Shown piece by piece: positions 24,337 to 31,597 of a stretch of 42,332 bases of DNA. The notes below the pieces were generated by a model. That model made no database searches. It was not told the origin of the DNA and worked only from the letters and a program-made list of their open reading frames with translations. Position numbers and translations under genes: made by a program. Within the stretch, counting starts at the first letter, position 1, and each line of letters starts with the position of its first letter. Source of the DNA: Actinomadura hibisca NBRC 15177 (GTDB lineage Bacteria > Actinomycetota > Actinomycetes > Streptosporangiales > Streptosporangiaceae); assembly GCF_001552635.1 (NCBI RefSeq), contig NZ_BCRO01000105.1, positions 1 through 42,332 of the forward strand, read 5' to 3'.

Positions 24337-24376
24337 CCGGTTATCGAAGAGGGCGTCGGTTCCCTCTTGTTACCGG
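24337..24376. promoter_or_regulatory. Nested palindrome between MFS pump and HxlR gene
   Basis: CCGGTTA...AGAGGG - 8 nt - CCCTCT...TTACCGG forms a nested inverted repeat centred between the divergent starts, the expected position for the HxlR dimer to control both genes. Outer arms CCGGT/ACCGG, inner arms AGAGGG/CCCTCT. Confidence 0.55.
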
Positions 24377-24403
24377 CCTCATCCTGCGGCACCATCTCTG
24401 AGC

Positions 24404-24853
24404 ATGGAAGACGGCACTTTGAAGTCCCCCGGTACCCGCTGTGATACCGGCGCCGACCACGGCTTCGACGTCGCGAACTGGGACGTCCGCGAGGGCTGCG
24501 AGGTCCGGCAGATCCTGGACCGGGTCGCCGACAAGTGGTCGCTGCTGGTCATCGCGCTGCTGGACCAGCGCAGCCTGCGGTTCACCGAGCTGAAGCGGCT
24601 GATCGACGGGGTCAGCCAGCGCATGCTCACCCGCACCCTGCGGCACCTGGAGCGCGACGGCCTCGTCAAGCGCACCGTCCATCCGGTGGTCCCGCCCCGG
24701 GTGGACTACGAGCTGACGCCGCTGGGCGTCAGCCTGCACGCCACCATCAAGGCCCTGGTCACCTGGACCGAGGACCACCAGCAGGAGATCGCCGCCGCCC
24801 GCGCGGACTACGACCTGCGGGCGGCGGCGGAAGAGGAGGCGGCGGCGGTCTGA
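24404..24853 (+). CDS. HxlR-family winged-helix regulator
   Basis: 149 residues. The HxlR core is clear: CEVRQILDRVADKWSLLVIALL, LRFTELKRLIDGVSQRMLTRTLRHLERDGLV, and VPPRVDYELTPLGVSL (about residues 28-125). Cys residues occur near the N-terminus (residues 13 and 31), and thiol or quinone sensing is known in this family. It is divergent from the MFS/PPOX operon and probably represses it. It ends 10 bp before the convergent second MFS gene, leaving no room for a terminator hairpin. Confidence 0.92.
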   Translation: MEDGTLKSPGTRCDTGADHGFDVANWDVREGCEVRQILDRVADKWSLLVIALLDQRSLRFTELKRLIDGVSQRMLTRTLRHLERDGLVKRTVHPVVPPRVDYELTPLGVSLHATIKALVTWTEDHQQEIAAARADYDLRAAAEEEAAAV

Positions 24854-24863
24854 GCCGGTCCGG

Positions 24864-26339
24864 TCAGGAGGCCTCCTTCGCGCGGGCGGTGCGGCGGGCC
24901 AGCAGCAGGGCGGGCGCCAGGGCCAGCGCCACCAGGACGATCGCCCAGACGTAGGTGCCCTGGAAGGCGTCGGCCAGCTCGGGGCCCCGCGCCGCGCGCT
25001 CGGCGGGCGTCAGGTCCCGCACCGCGTGCGACCCGCCGGGCAGCCGCGCGGCCAGCACCACCGACATCACCGCCATGCCGATCGCCGAGACGGTGGTGGT
25101 GACCATGCTGACGGTGGTGCTCCCGGCCGCCGCCTGCCCGGCCGCCAGCCGCCGGGTCGCGGCGGTCATCGCGGGCATCATCGTCGAGCCGCCGCCCGCG
25201 CCGATCAGCAACATCGCGCCCAGCAGCCCCCAGTACGGGCCGTCGGCCGACAGTTGCAGGGTGAACAGCGTGAACCCGGTCGCGGCGGTCAGCACGCCGC
25301 CGACCACGATCCGGCCCGGCCCGATCCTGTCGACGAAACGACCGGTGACCTGCATCGCGGTGCCCGACGCCAGCGCGAACGGCACGCCCAGCAGGCCCGC
25401 CATCGTCGCGCTCTCCCCGCGCGCCACCTGGAAGTACAGCGGCTGGAGGATCATCGTGCCGGCGTAGCCGGTGGCGAACAGCGCCAGCGTGCCGGCCGCC
25501 GCCGCGAACGCGCGGTCGCGGAACAGCCCCAGGTCGATCAGCGGGTGCCGGGCGGTCAGCGCCCGCGCCACGAACGCCGCGACCAGCGCCGCCCCGCCCA
25601 GCATCGGCGCCAGCACCCCGGCCGAGCCGAAGTCGCCGCGCTCGCCGCCCGCCGTCACGCCGTAGATCAGCGCGGCCAGGCCCGGTGACAGCAGCAGCAG
25701 GCCGAGCACGTCCAGCGGTCGCCGCTCGGGCTCGCCGTCGCGCGGGAACAGCCGCGCGGCCAGCACCACGACGGCCGCGCTGACCGGCACGTTGACGAAG
25801 AACATCCAGCGCCAGGACACCTCGTCGACCAGGTAGCCGCCCAGCACCGGCCCGGCCAGCGGGCCGACCAGGATGGCCAGGCCCAGCGTGCTCATCAGCC
25901 GGCCGAGCCGGTCGGGCCCGGCGGCGCGGATCAGGATGGTCATGCCGATCGGCATCACCATGCCGCCGCTGAAGCCCTGCACGATCCGGAAGGCGATCAG
26001 CGAGGGCAGGTTCCAGGCGAACCCGGCCAGCACCGAGCCCACCGCGAACAGCGCGATGGCCAGCAGGTACAGGCGGCGGGCCCCGAAGCGGCCGATCGCC
26101 CAGGCGGTGCCGGGGATGACCGCGCCGAGCGCCAGCGAGTAGCCGGTGGCCACCCACTGGATCGACGACAGGGAGGCGTCGAAGTCCTGCGCGAGCCGGT
26201 GCAGGGCGACGTTGACGATGGTGGTGTCCAGCGTGGTCATGATCGAGCCCAGGACGAGGACCAGGGCGATGGTCATGGGGCTGGTCACGGGGGCGGGCGG
26301 CGGCGCGGCCTGCGCGCGCGGTGCGGCGGCGGTGGTCAT
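24864..26339 (-). CDS. MFS transporter, DHA2 (EmrB/QacA) type, second pump
   Basis: 491 residues with about fourteen helices. Motifs: LGSIMTTLDTTIVNVALHRLAQDF (helix 1), WVATGYSLALGAVIPGTAWAIGRFGARR, and the helix 5 antiporter motif GLAILVGPLAGPVLGGYLVD. Start ATG at 26339 has GGAG 7 nt upstream. It lies 32 bp after the FMN-reductase gene, in one operon with it, driven by a SoxR-like promoter. The pairing of an NAD(P)H-flavin reductase and a drug pump under such a promoter is in line with defence against redox-cycling antibiotics. The substrate is unknown. Confidence 0.9.
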   Translation of the reverse strand: MTTAAAPRAQAAPPPAPVTSPMTIALVLVLGSIMTTLDTTIVNVALHRLAQDFDASLSSIQWVATGYSLALGAVIPGTAWAIGRFGARRLYLLAIALFAVGSVLAGFAWNLPSLIAFRIVQGFSGGMVMPIGMTILIRAAGPDRLGRLMSTLGLAILVGPLAGPVLGGYLVDEVSWRWMFFVNVPVSAAVVVLAARLFPRDGEPERRPLDVLGLLLLSPGLAALIYGVTAGGERGDFGSAGVLAPMLGGAALVAAFVARALTARHPLIDLGLFRDRAFAAAAGTLALFATGYAGTMILQPLYFQVARGESATMAGLLGVPFALASGTAMQVTGRFVDRIGPGRIVVGGVLTAATGFTLFTLQLSADGPYWGLLGAMLLIGAGGGSTMMPAMTAATRRLAAGQAAAGSTTVSMVTTTVSAIGMAVMSVVLAARLPGGSHAVRDLTPAERAARGPELADAFQGTYVWAIVLVALALAPALLLARRTARAKEAS

Positions 26340-26371
26340 CGGGGTCTCCAGAGGGGGCGGGCGCGGGCCGG

Positions 26372-26947
26372 TCAGGCGGCGTAGGGGCGAGCGGTGCGGG
26401 CGTCGCGCAGCGTGCGGGCCCACCAGGCGAGCTGGTCGAACATGCCCTTGGCGGCGGTCGCGGCGGCCTCGTGCTCGTGCGGGCGGCCGTCGTCGTCGAA
26501 CCGGCCCCAGGGGTTGTGGAAGCTGACGGTGTCGCGGACGGTGACGCAGTGCAGCTCGGCGAAGACCAGCCGGAGCTGCTCGACCGCCCGCAGGCCGCCC
26601 GCCATGCCGCCGTAGGACACGAACGCGACCGGCTTGGCGCGCCACTGGTCGTAGTGGGTGTCGATGAAGTTCTTCAGCACGCCCGGGAAGCTGTGGTTGT
26701 ACTCGGGGGTGACGATGACGAAGGCGTCGGCGTCGGCCAGCACGACGGAGGCGGCGTCCAGGTCGGTGGGGTTGGCGGGGCGGGCGCCCAGCGCGTGCGG
26801 CAGCGGGATGCCGGCCAGGTCCAGGACCGTCACCTCCAGCTCGGGGTGGCGGCGGGCCTCGGCGGCGGCCCACGCGGCGACGGTCGGCCCGAAGCGGCCC
26901 TCCCGGGTGCTGCCGATGACGACGGCGACGCGCAGCTTCTCGGTCAT
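26372..26947 (-). CDS. NADPH-dependent FMN reductase
   Basis: 191 residues, the size of the flavodoxin-like NADPH:FMN reductase family. The phosphate-binding loop is VVIGSTREGRFGPTVAAW; the flavin contacts are VTPEYNHSFPGVLKNFID and VSYGGMAGGLRAVEQLR. It supplies reduced flavin or detoxifies quinones in the cytoplasm. Start ATG has GGGAGAA 6 nt upstream. It is the first gene of an operon with the DHA2 pump, divergent from the TetR regulator. Its promoter has a 19-bp spacer with a SoxR-type dyad. Confidence 0.9.
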   Translation of the reverse strand: MTEKLRVAVVIGSTREGRFGPTVAAWAAAEARRHPELEVTVLDLAGIPLPHALGARPANPTDLDAASVVLADADAFVIVTPEYNHSFPGVLKNFIDTHYDQWRAKPVAFVSYGGMAGGLRAVEQLRLVFAELHCVTVRDTVSFHNPWGRFDDDGRPHEHEAAATAAKGMFDQLAWWARTLRDARTARPYAA

Positions 26948-27060
26948 GGTGCGTTCTCCCTGCTCAGCGGTGTTTCGCGGTACGGATGACGCTACGGACC
27001 GCCGGTGACCGGGGGCATCTGTCGGATGACTGGTCACGGTGACCGGCGGGTCCGGGCACC

Positions 27061-27091
27061 AGACTGGGACCTCAACGAAACTTGAGGTCAA
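27061..27091 (-). promoter_or_regulatory. SoxR-like promoter of the FMN reductase / pump operon
   Basis: On the minus strand: -35 TTGACC (27086-27091), spacer exactly 19 bp, -10 CAGTCT (27061-27066). The spacer holds ACCTCAA-N6-TTGAGGT (27069-27088), which matches the SoxR box CCTCAAG...CTTGAGG in both arms. Over-long spacers with such a dyad are the hallmark of MerR-family activation. No MerR/SoxR gene lies in this window. Confidence 0.65.
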
Positions 27092-27102
27092 CCTCTCCGA
27101 TC

Positions 27103-27118
27103 TGTATCGGCCGCTATA
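27103..27118. promoter_or_regulatory. TetR-type operator at the tetR start
   Basis: TGTATCGGCCGCTATA, an imperfect 16-bp palindrome ending 10 bp before the TetR start codon and overlapping a possible -10 (TATAGAAT). It differs at only two positions from the operator TGTATCGGACGCTACA upstream of the alpha/beta hydrolase. Confidence 0.55.
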
Positions 27119-27128
27119 GAATGGGGGC

Positions 27129-27722
27129 ATGACCAAGTCCCCGGGCCGCCCGCGCTCCTTCGACCGCGACGCCGCGCTGGAACAGGCCCTGCGCGAGTTC
27201 TGGCGCAACGGCTACGAGGCGACGTCGATCGCGGCGCTGACCGGCGCGATGGGCATCCGGCCGCCGAGCCTGTACGCGGCGTTCGGCGACAAACGGAAGC
27301 TGTTCGCCGAGTGCGTCCACCGCTACCAGGAGACCTACGCAGCCGCCGCCGGGCGTCGGCTGCGCGAGGAACCGGTCGGCCGCAAGGCGATCCAGCGTTT
27401 CCTGTACGACCTCGCGGACATCTACACCGACCCGTCCCACCCGCCGGGCTGCCTGATCATCACGGCCGCCGCCAACCACGCCCCCGAGTCGTCGGAGGTC
27501 GAGGCGGAGCTGCGGGCCATCCGGGAGGCGAGCAAGCAGACGTTCGCCGACCGCATCGAGGACGACGTGCGCGCGGGACGGCTGCCCGCCGACACCGACG
27601 TGAAGGGCCTCGCCACCTACTTGGCGGCGGTGGTGCAGGGCATGTCGCGCCAGTCGCAGGACGGCGCGACCCGCGAGGACCTGGAAAGCATCGCGAAAAT
27701 GGCGATGCGCGCCTACCCCTGA
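27129..27722 (+). CDS. TetR-family transcriptional regulator
   Basis: 197 residues. The helix-turn-helix domain (about 8-55) begins with the GRPRSFDRDAALEQALREFWRNGYEATS pattern and includes SIAALTGAMGIRPPSLYAAFGDKRKLF. The C-terminal ligand domain contains PPGCLIITAAAN, typical of the YcdC/TetR subgroup that often controls reductases, pumps and hydrolases. It is divergent from the FMN-reductase/MFS operon. A palindrome of the same type as in front of the alpha/beta hydrolase overlaps its own promoter, so it may control itself and that hydrolase. Confidence 0.92.
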   Translation: MTKSPGRPRSFDRDAALEQALREFWRNGYEATSIAALTGAMGIRPPSLYAAFGDKRKLFAECVHRYQETYAAAAGRRLREEPVGRKAIQRFLYDLADIYTDPSHPPGCLIITAAANHAPESSEVEAELRAIREASKQTFADRIEDDVRAGRLPADTDVKGLATYLAAVVQGMSRQSQDGATREDLESIAKMAMRAYP

Positions 27723-27768
27723 CCCGCATGCCGCGCGCCTACGGAGAGTCACGATCGAGGGGAATCCC

Positions 27769-27960
27769 ATGGAGAGCGAGCTTCCGGCCGGGATCGGTGC
27801 ACCGGCCACCCGGGCGCTGACCGGTGCGGGCTATCGGAGCCTTGAACAGTTCGCCGAGGTCAGCGAGCGCGACCTGCTCAAGCTGCACGGTGTCGGGCCC
27901 AAGGCGGTGCGGATCCTGCGCGAGACCCTCGCCGAGCGTGGGCTTTCCTTTCGAGAATGA
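27769..27960 (+). CDS. Small helix-hairpin-helix protein
   Basis: 63 residues forming a single HhH / alpha-CTD-like domain: IGAPATRALTGAGYRSLEQFAEVSERDLLKLHGVGPKAVRILRETLAERG. The GVGPKAV turn is the DNA-backbone-binding hairpin. Stand-alone domains like this are common in actinobacteria, without assigned function. Start ATG is preceded by GAGGGG at 6 nt. Confidence 0.8.
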   Translation: MESELPAGIGAPATRALTGAGYRSLEQFAEVSERDLLKLHGVGPKAVRILRETLAERGLSFRE

Positions 27961-28021
27961 GCATCTTCGGCGGTTGTCATTCGAGAGTGCGGTATTTCGG
28001 GCTTCTGGTTGAGGGGTTCCC

Positions 28022-28177
28022 GACGTCATCGCCTTCGTCAATTCCTCGATTCTCGGCGACGGATATCCCCTGTTCATCGATTCCTTCTTGTGGTCCGGGG
28101 CCGCCGACCGGCGCGACCGCAAAGGACGGCACCGCGACTCCTGGATGCGGCTGCTCCTCGCCGCCGGGGTGCTCTGA
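28022..28177 (+). pseudogene. 3' remnant of an unidentified gene
   Basis: This stretch reads through some 51 codons with strongly GC-biased third positions (segments VIAFVNSSILGDGYPLF and DSWMRLLLAAGVL, then stop), but it has no start codon and is closed upstream by an in-frame TGA. That combination suggests the C-terminal end of a gene that lost its front part. I do not recognise the family. The surrounding intergenic space (27961-28209) holds nothing else clear. Confidence 0.45.
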
Positions 28178-28209
28178 TCGCCGTCGCGGAGGCGTACTAG
28201 GGTGCGTTC

Positions 28210-28731
28210 ATGATCAATGTTGATCCGAGCCGGACCGCGCTCCTGCTGGTCGACCTGATGGACCGGATCGTCACCGCGCCGCTCGCGCCGCGTCCCGGTG
28301 TGGCGGCGCTGGAGGCCTCGGTCGCGCTGGCCGAGCGGTTCCGCGGGGCGGGCGCGCCCGTGGTGGCCGTCCGCGTCGAGCGTCCCGGCGTCGCCGAGCA
28401 GCCGCCCGGCAGCGACCTGGCCGAGCAGGTCGCGGCCCTGGCCGACGCGGTGATCGTCAAGCGCACCGTCGGCGCGTTCCACGGCACCGGCCTGCACGAC
28501 CTGCTCCAGCGGTACGGGGTCGACACCCTCGTCCTGGCGGGCATCGCGACCAACATGGGGGTGGAGTCCACCGGCCGCGCCGCCGACGACCACGGCTACG
28601 CGACCGTCTACGTCGAGGACGCGATGACGGCGCTCAGCGCCGAGGAGCACCGCGCGGCGGTGTCGCTCGACCTGCCGCGTTTCGGAAAGGTCGTGCAGAG
28701 CGGCGAGCTGGAGTTCGGCGCGGCGGAGTGA
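28210..28731 (+). CDS. Isochorismatase-fold hydrolase lacking the usual cysteine
   Basis: 173 residues, full length for the cysteine-hydrolase/isochorismatase fold. The catalytic Asp lies in LLVDLMDR (Asp15) and the Lys in VIVKRTVGAFHGT (Lys84), followed by the cis-peptide motif GIATNMGVESTGRAA. The nucleophilic Cys expected in nicotinamidase-like members is Gly here (Gly117). Isochorismatases proper (EntB, PhzD) also lack it and need only Asp and Lys, so hydrolysis of a vinyl-ether or similar bond is possible, whereas amidase activity is unlikely. No siderophore or phenazine genes are nearby. No strong ribosome site is seen. Confidence 0.85.
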   Translation: MINVDPSRTALLLVDLMDRIVTAPLAPRPGVAALEASVALAERFRGAGAPVVAVRVERPGVAEQPPGSDLAEQVAALADAVIVKRTVGAFHGTGLHDLLQRYGVDTLVLAGIATNMGVESTGRAADDHGYATVYVEDAMTALSAEEHRAAVSLDLPRFGKVVQSGELEFGAAE

Positions 28732-28803
28732 AGCCTTTTTGGGCGGTGGAAACAGGGCGGAAAAGCGCGGGACGGCACGTTCGATAGTGTCCGCGCGAGA
28801 TCA

Positions 28804-29235
28804 TCATTCGGGGTCGGACCAGGGGGTGTGCCCGTTCGGCGGGCCGCCGGTGACGCGCAACGTGAAGGGGCGGTACTCGTCGTCGGCCTCCTCCACCGCG
28901 AACCCGGCGGCGGTGAGGATCGTGCCGATGGCGCGGACCATCGCGACCGCGACGGACCCGCTGAACAGCAGCGCCGGGTGCTGGTCGTCGACGTCGTCGG
29001 CGCTCACCGCGAAGGCCGCGGCGCGCGCGAGTTGCGGGTGCAGCCGCCAGGTGGCGTAGACCCCGCCCGCCGCGTCCGCGCCGTAGTCCACCTCGATCTC
29101 GGCACCCGCGCCCAGCGCCAGGTCCAGATCGCCGGACATCAGCGGGAGACCGGCCGCGGCGAGCGCGTTGCGCGCGCGGCCGGCGAGGCGGTCCCGGGCT
29201 CGGCAGGTGCCCGGCGTGGCTTTCTCGTATCTCAC
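28804..29235 (-). CDS. Hypothetical protein, unknown family
   Basis: About 143 residues, soluble, no signal peptide. It has an N-terminal basic helix (RARDRLAGRARNALAAAGLPL), a middle beta-rich segment with AEIEVDYGADAAGGVYATWRLHP, and a C-terminal alternating segment (AIGTILTAAGFAVEEADDEYRPFTLRV). No match to a family I know. I start at GTG 29235 because GAGGTG lies 5 nt upstream; TTG at 29238 is adjacent. It probably forms a unit of its own, downstream of the STAS gene on the same strand (48 bp gap). Confidence 0.7.
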   Translation of the reverse strand: MRYEKATPGTCRARDRLAGRARNALAAAGLPLMSGDLDLALGAGAEIEVDYGADAAGGVYATWRLHPQLARAAAFAVSADDVDDQHPALLFSGSVAVAMVRAIGTILTAAGFAVEEADDEYRPFTLRVTGGPPNGHTPWSDPE

Positions 29236-29286
29236 CAAGACACCTCATGATCGCCCTTGGATCCTGTGAGGTGAAGAGGCGGCCGC

Positions 29287-29718
29287 TCACCCGTTTCCGG
29301 CGGCCTCCCACGGGTCGCGCGAGTGGGGGCGCGGGGACGCGGGGCGGCGCTCGTCCGGCGCGGGGTCGTCGGGCAGCGACTCGGCCAGCGTCAGGATGCG
29401 GTCCAGGCCCATCCAGTTGAGCCGCTCGGCGAAGAACGCCGGAGGGCGCAGCACGATGAGCCGTCCCTGCCGCTCCCGCAGCCGCTTCCAGGCCCGGACG
29501 AGCACGTTGAGGCCGGTCGAATCACAGAACCGCAGGTCGGCGGCGTCCACGGCGACATGGGTGCGCCCGTCGGGGAGGGCGGGCACCGACAGGGCCTCCT
29601 CCAGCGCGGGCGCGGTGGCGATGTCCAGTTCCCCGGTCACCGCCACCACCACCCACCGGCCCTCGACGCGCCGGTGCAGCCCCATCTCGTCCTCGGCGAG
29701 CGCCCTGTCTGGCATCAT
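29287..29718 (-). CDS. STAS-domain anti-sigma-factor antagonist
   Basis: 143 residues. The STAS domain (about 15-115) carries VTGELDIATAPALEEAL and the phosphorylation loop DLRFCDSTGLNVLV with acceptor Ser67. Known relatives bind the anti-sigma kinase when unphosphorylated and so release a sigma factor. No cognate kinase or sigma factor is adjacent; the RsbW-type ATPase of the islet at 2.5 kb is the only kinase-like protein in the window. The C-terminal 28 residues are Pro/Asp/Arg-rich and disordered. Confidence 0.9.
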   Translation of the reverse strand: MMPDRALAEDEMGLHRRVEGRWVVVAVTGELDIATAPALEEALSVPALPDGRTHVAVDAADLRFCDSTGLNVLVRAWKRLRERQGRLIVLRPPAFFAERLNWMGLDRILTLAESLPDDPAPDERRPASPRPHSRDPWEAAGNG

Positions 29719-29809
29719 GCCGTTTCACCCCGTGCGATGGTCGGCGTCGTTTTCTGCGCTCTACCCCGTCACGGCGGGACTATTGCGGACGGGTGGGGCC
29801 GCTGTGGGT

Positions 29810-30250
29810 TCACTGCGGCTTCGGGGACGCCGTCATGTACTTCATGCAGGCCATCACGGCCGCCTGCATCTTGGCCTTGTCGGTGTTGGGCGGCATTGAC
29901 TGCCCCTGCGGCGGCAGCTCGATGCCGTTCCGCTTCATGCAGGCGGCGAAGTCGACGAGCGCCTTGGGCGTGGGCCGCGCTCCCGGCCCGCCGTCGTTCC
30001 CGGTGTTGCCGCCGCCGGTGCTGCCGGGCGGGGCGGACGCGCCGGGCGCGCCCGGCGGCAGCGAGCCGGACGGCGCGACCGACCCGCCGGGCGCCCCCGG
30101 GACGCCCGGCTGGCCCGGCGTGCCAGGGGCGGTGGCGGGCTGCTGCGGCGCCTGGGCCGTGCCGCCGGGCTCGTCGTCACCGCCGCACGCGGTGAGGAAC
30201 AACGCCGGGGCCAGCAGCAACACCGCCGCACGGCTCGCTGAGAGCTTCAT
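29810..30250 (-). CDS. Secreted lipoprotein with collagen-like Gly/Pro linker
   Basis: 146 residues. A lipoprotein signal peptide ends in LFLTAC (lipid-modified Cys22). Then comes a low-complexity linker of Gly-x-Pro triplets (GTPGQPGVPGAPGG) to about residue 90. The conserved C-terminal module VDFAACMKRNGIELPPQGQ...VMACMKYM has two Cys that probably form a disulfide. The C-terminal module occurs in many actinobacterial secreted proteins of unknown role. Start ATG has AAAGGA 6 nt upstream. Confidence 0.85.
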   Translation of the reverse strand: MKLSASRAAVLLLAPALFLTACGGDDEPGGTAQAPQQPATAPGTPGQPGVPGAPGGSVAPSGSLPPGAPGASAPPGSTGGGNTGNDGGPGARPTPKALVDFAACMKRNGIELPPQGQSMPPNTDKAKMQAAVMACMKYMTASPKPQ

Positions 30251-30304
30251 CGATGATCCTTTCAGGGGTGGGCGCTCACGGTAGGGCGTCCCACCGCCCG
30301 GCCG

Positions 30305-31096
30305 CTAGAGGACGGCTGAATGCGGTCGTTCCCCGACTTCAGCCAGGAACCCGGTGATCAGGTCCTGCCACTCGCGGGGACGCTCCACGAACGGCAGGTG
30401 GCCGGTGTCCAGCTCGGCGACGCGGGCGTCCGGGAGGGCGGCGGCCAGCTCGTACTGGAGCGCGGGCGACACGAGCTGGTCGGCGGTCGTGACCACCACC
30501 AGCGTGGGAACGGTGACGGCGGCCAGGTCGGTGCGCACGTCGGCGCGGTTCAGGACGAGATCGACGTGCTCGGCCGTGCCCGGCGGGACGGGCCCTTCGA
30601 GGACGGCCCGCAGCTGCTCCGCGTCGAGGGTCTCCAGGGTGGCGGGGCTGAACGCGGCGAGGGCGAGGAACGTGCCCAGGCGCGTCGGGTCGGGGTCGTC
30701 GAGAAGGGAGCCCCACAACCGCGCCGACAGGCGGAACCGGTTGTCGGGACGGGCGAACGCGGCGGTCAGCACCAGTGCGGAGACGCGCTCGGGGTGGCGG
30801 GCGGCGGCCCGCACGGCGACCGCGCCGCCGAGGGAGTAACCGGCGATCGCGAAGGTGTCCAGGCCCTCGTCCACGGCGGCGGCGACGAGTTGATCGGCCA
30901 GCTCGTCCAGCTCTAGGGACGCGGTGGAGCGCGGGGTCTCGCCGGTGCCGGGGTAGTCGACGGCGACCACGGTGTGGCGGGCGGCGAGGCCGTCGAGGAT
31001 CGGACCGAAGTTGGCGGCCACGCCGCCGCCCGCGCCGTGCGCGAGGGCGAGACCGGGGCCGGAGCCGGCGACGGTGCGGGCGAAGGGGGAGGTCAT
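30305..31096 (-). CDS. Alpha/beta-fold hydrolase
   Basis: 263 residues. The oxyanion segment is LAHGAGGG, the nucleophile elbow is GYSLGG (Ser), the acid is in VVTTADQLVSP, and the catalytic His is in ELDTGHLPFVERP, followed by the terminal helix. It could be an esterase, a lactonase or a C-C hydrolase; none can be selected. Start ATG has AAGGAG 7 nt upstream, and that ribosome site overlaps a TetR-type palindrome. A second operator lies further upstream, so expression is probably tightly repressed by a TetR protein. Confidence 0.88.
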   Translation of the reverse strand: MTSPFARTVAGSGPGLALAHGAGGGVAANFGPILDGLAARHTVVAVDYPGTGETPRSTASLELDELADQLVAAAVDEGLDTFAIAGYSLGGAVAVRAAARHPERVSALVLTAAFARPDNRFRLSARLWGSLLDDPDPTRLGTFLALAAFSPATLETLDAEQLRAVLEGPVPPGTAEHVDLVLNRADVRTDLAAVTVPTLVVVTTADQLVSPALQYELAAALPDARVAELDTGHLPFVERPREWQDLITGFLAEVGERPHSAVL

Positions 31097-31107
31097 GCGG
31101 GGGCTCC

Positions 31108-31163
31108 TTCTGTAGTGCTTGCTACAGAAAGAACCGTAGCGCAGATGTGTATCGGACGCTACA
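31108..31163 (-). promoter_or_regulatory. Two TetR-type operators upstream of the alpha/beta hydrolase
   Basis: TGTAGTGCTTGCTACA (31111-31126, inside a longer TTCTGTAG...CTACAGAA palindrome) and TGTATCGGACGCTACA (31148-31163), centres 37 bp apart. Both share the TGTA-N8-TACA frame. The nearer one overlaps the ribosome site, the other lies where the promoter should be. Confidence 0.65.
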
Positions 31164-31409
31164 TAAAGGGTCTCCGGCGGGTCGGGGAACAACCGGCGGG
31201 GGTGGGTGGTTACATGTGATGGTCGGTGTGCCTGGAGTCCCCGGGCCCTACCTATCGCCTTCACGGAATACCGTGGGCGCCGGACCCGCGCGAGCGGACT
31301 CCGGAGCCTGGCAGGAGCCGTGTTGTGCCTTTCGCCGAGAGGCGACCCGACACACCGGCCAAAGCCGACGGCCCCGCCGGACCTCGCGTCCGGCGGGGCC
31401 GCGGCATGT
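31164..31409. other. Non-coding stretch with orphan hairpin
   Basis: No gene is supported. A perfect 14-bp hairpin (CGGCCCCGCCGGAC with its complement, loop CTCGC, 31369-31401) looks like a terminator, but no gene ends before it on either strand. A small untranslated transcript is one possibility. Confidence 0.4.
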
Positions 31410-31581
31410 CCGGGCCAGGTCGCGGGGCGTCCCCGGGCCACGCTCGGGCGGAATGCGGCGCGTTCCCGGGCCACGGTTGGCCGGAATGCTGCGCATCTCC
31501 GGGTCACGCCCGAGCGGAATGCTGCGCGTCTCCAAGCCATGTTCGGCCGGAATGCTTCGTGTCTTCGGGCCTTTCGGGCGG
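31410..31581. repeat. 33-bp tandem repeat (minisatellite) upstream of tenA
   Basis: Four head-to-tail imperfect copies of 33 bp (31433-31465, 31466-31498, 31499-31531, 31532-31564), flanked by partial copies. Each copy contains GGAATGC (GGAATGCTGCG or close variants). The period is a multiple of three, so frames stay open on both strands, but no real protein is indicated. It ends 17 bp before the TenA start. Confidence 0.85.
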
Positions 31582-31597
31582 TGGCAGACTTTCCGCC

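Noticed and set aside
22331..24403. Extension of the HxlR protein far upstream
   Set aside because: The plus-strand frame is open for hundreds of codons antisense to the MFS gene, but its composition is shadow-like; the HxlR domain fits a start at 24404.
19488..28731. Secondary-metabolite biosynthetic cluster
   Set aside because: No core synthase (PKS, NRPS, terpene, RiPP) is present; the genes are single oxidoreductases, pumps and regulators in separate transcription units.
31410..31581. CRISPR-like array
   Set aside because: The 33-bp units are head to tail with no unique spacers between them, and no cas gene is present.
31164..31597. TPP riboswitch upstream of tenA
   Set aside because: The conserved CUGAGA and ACCUGA elements of the THI box are not found.
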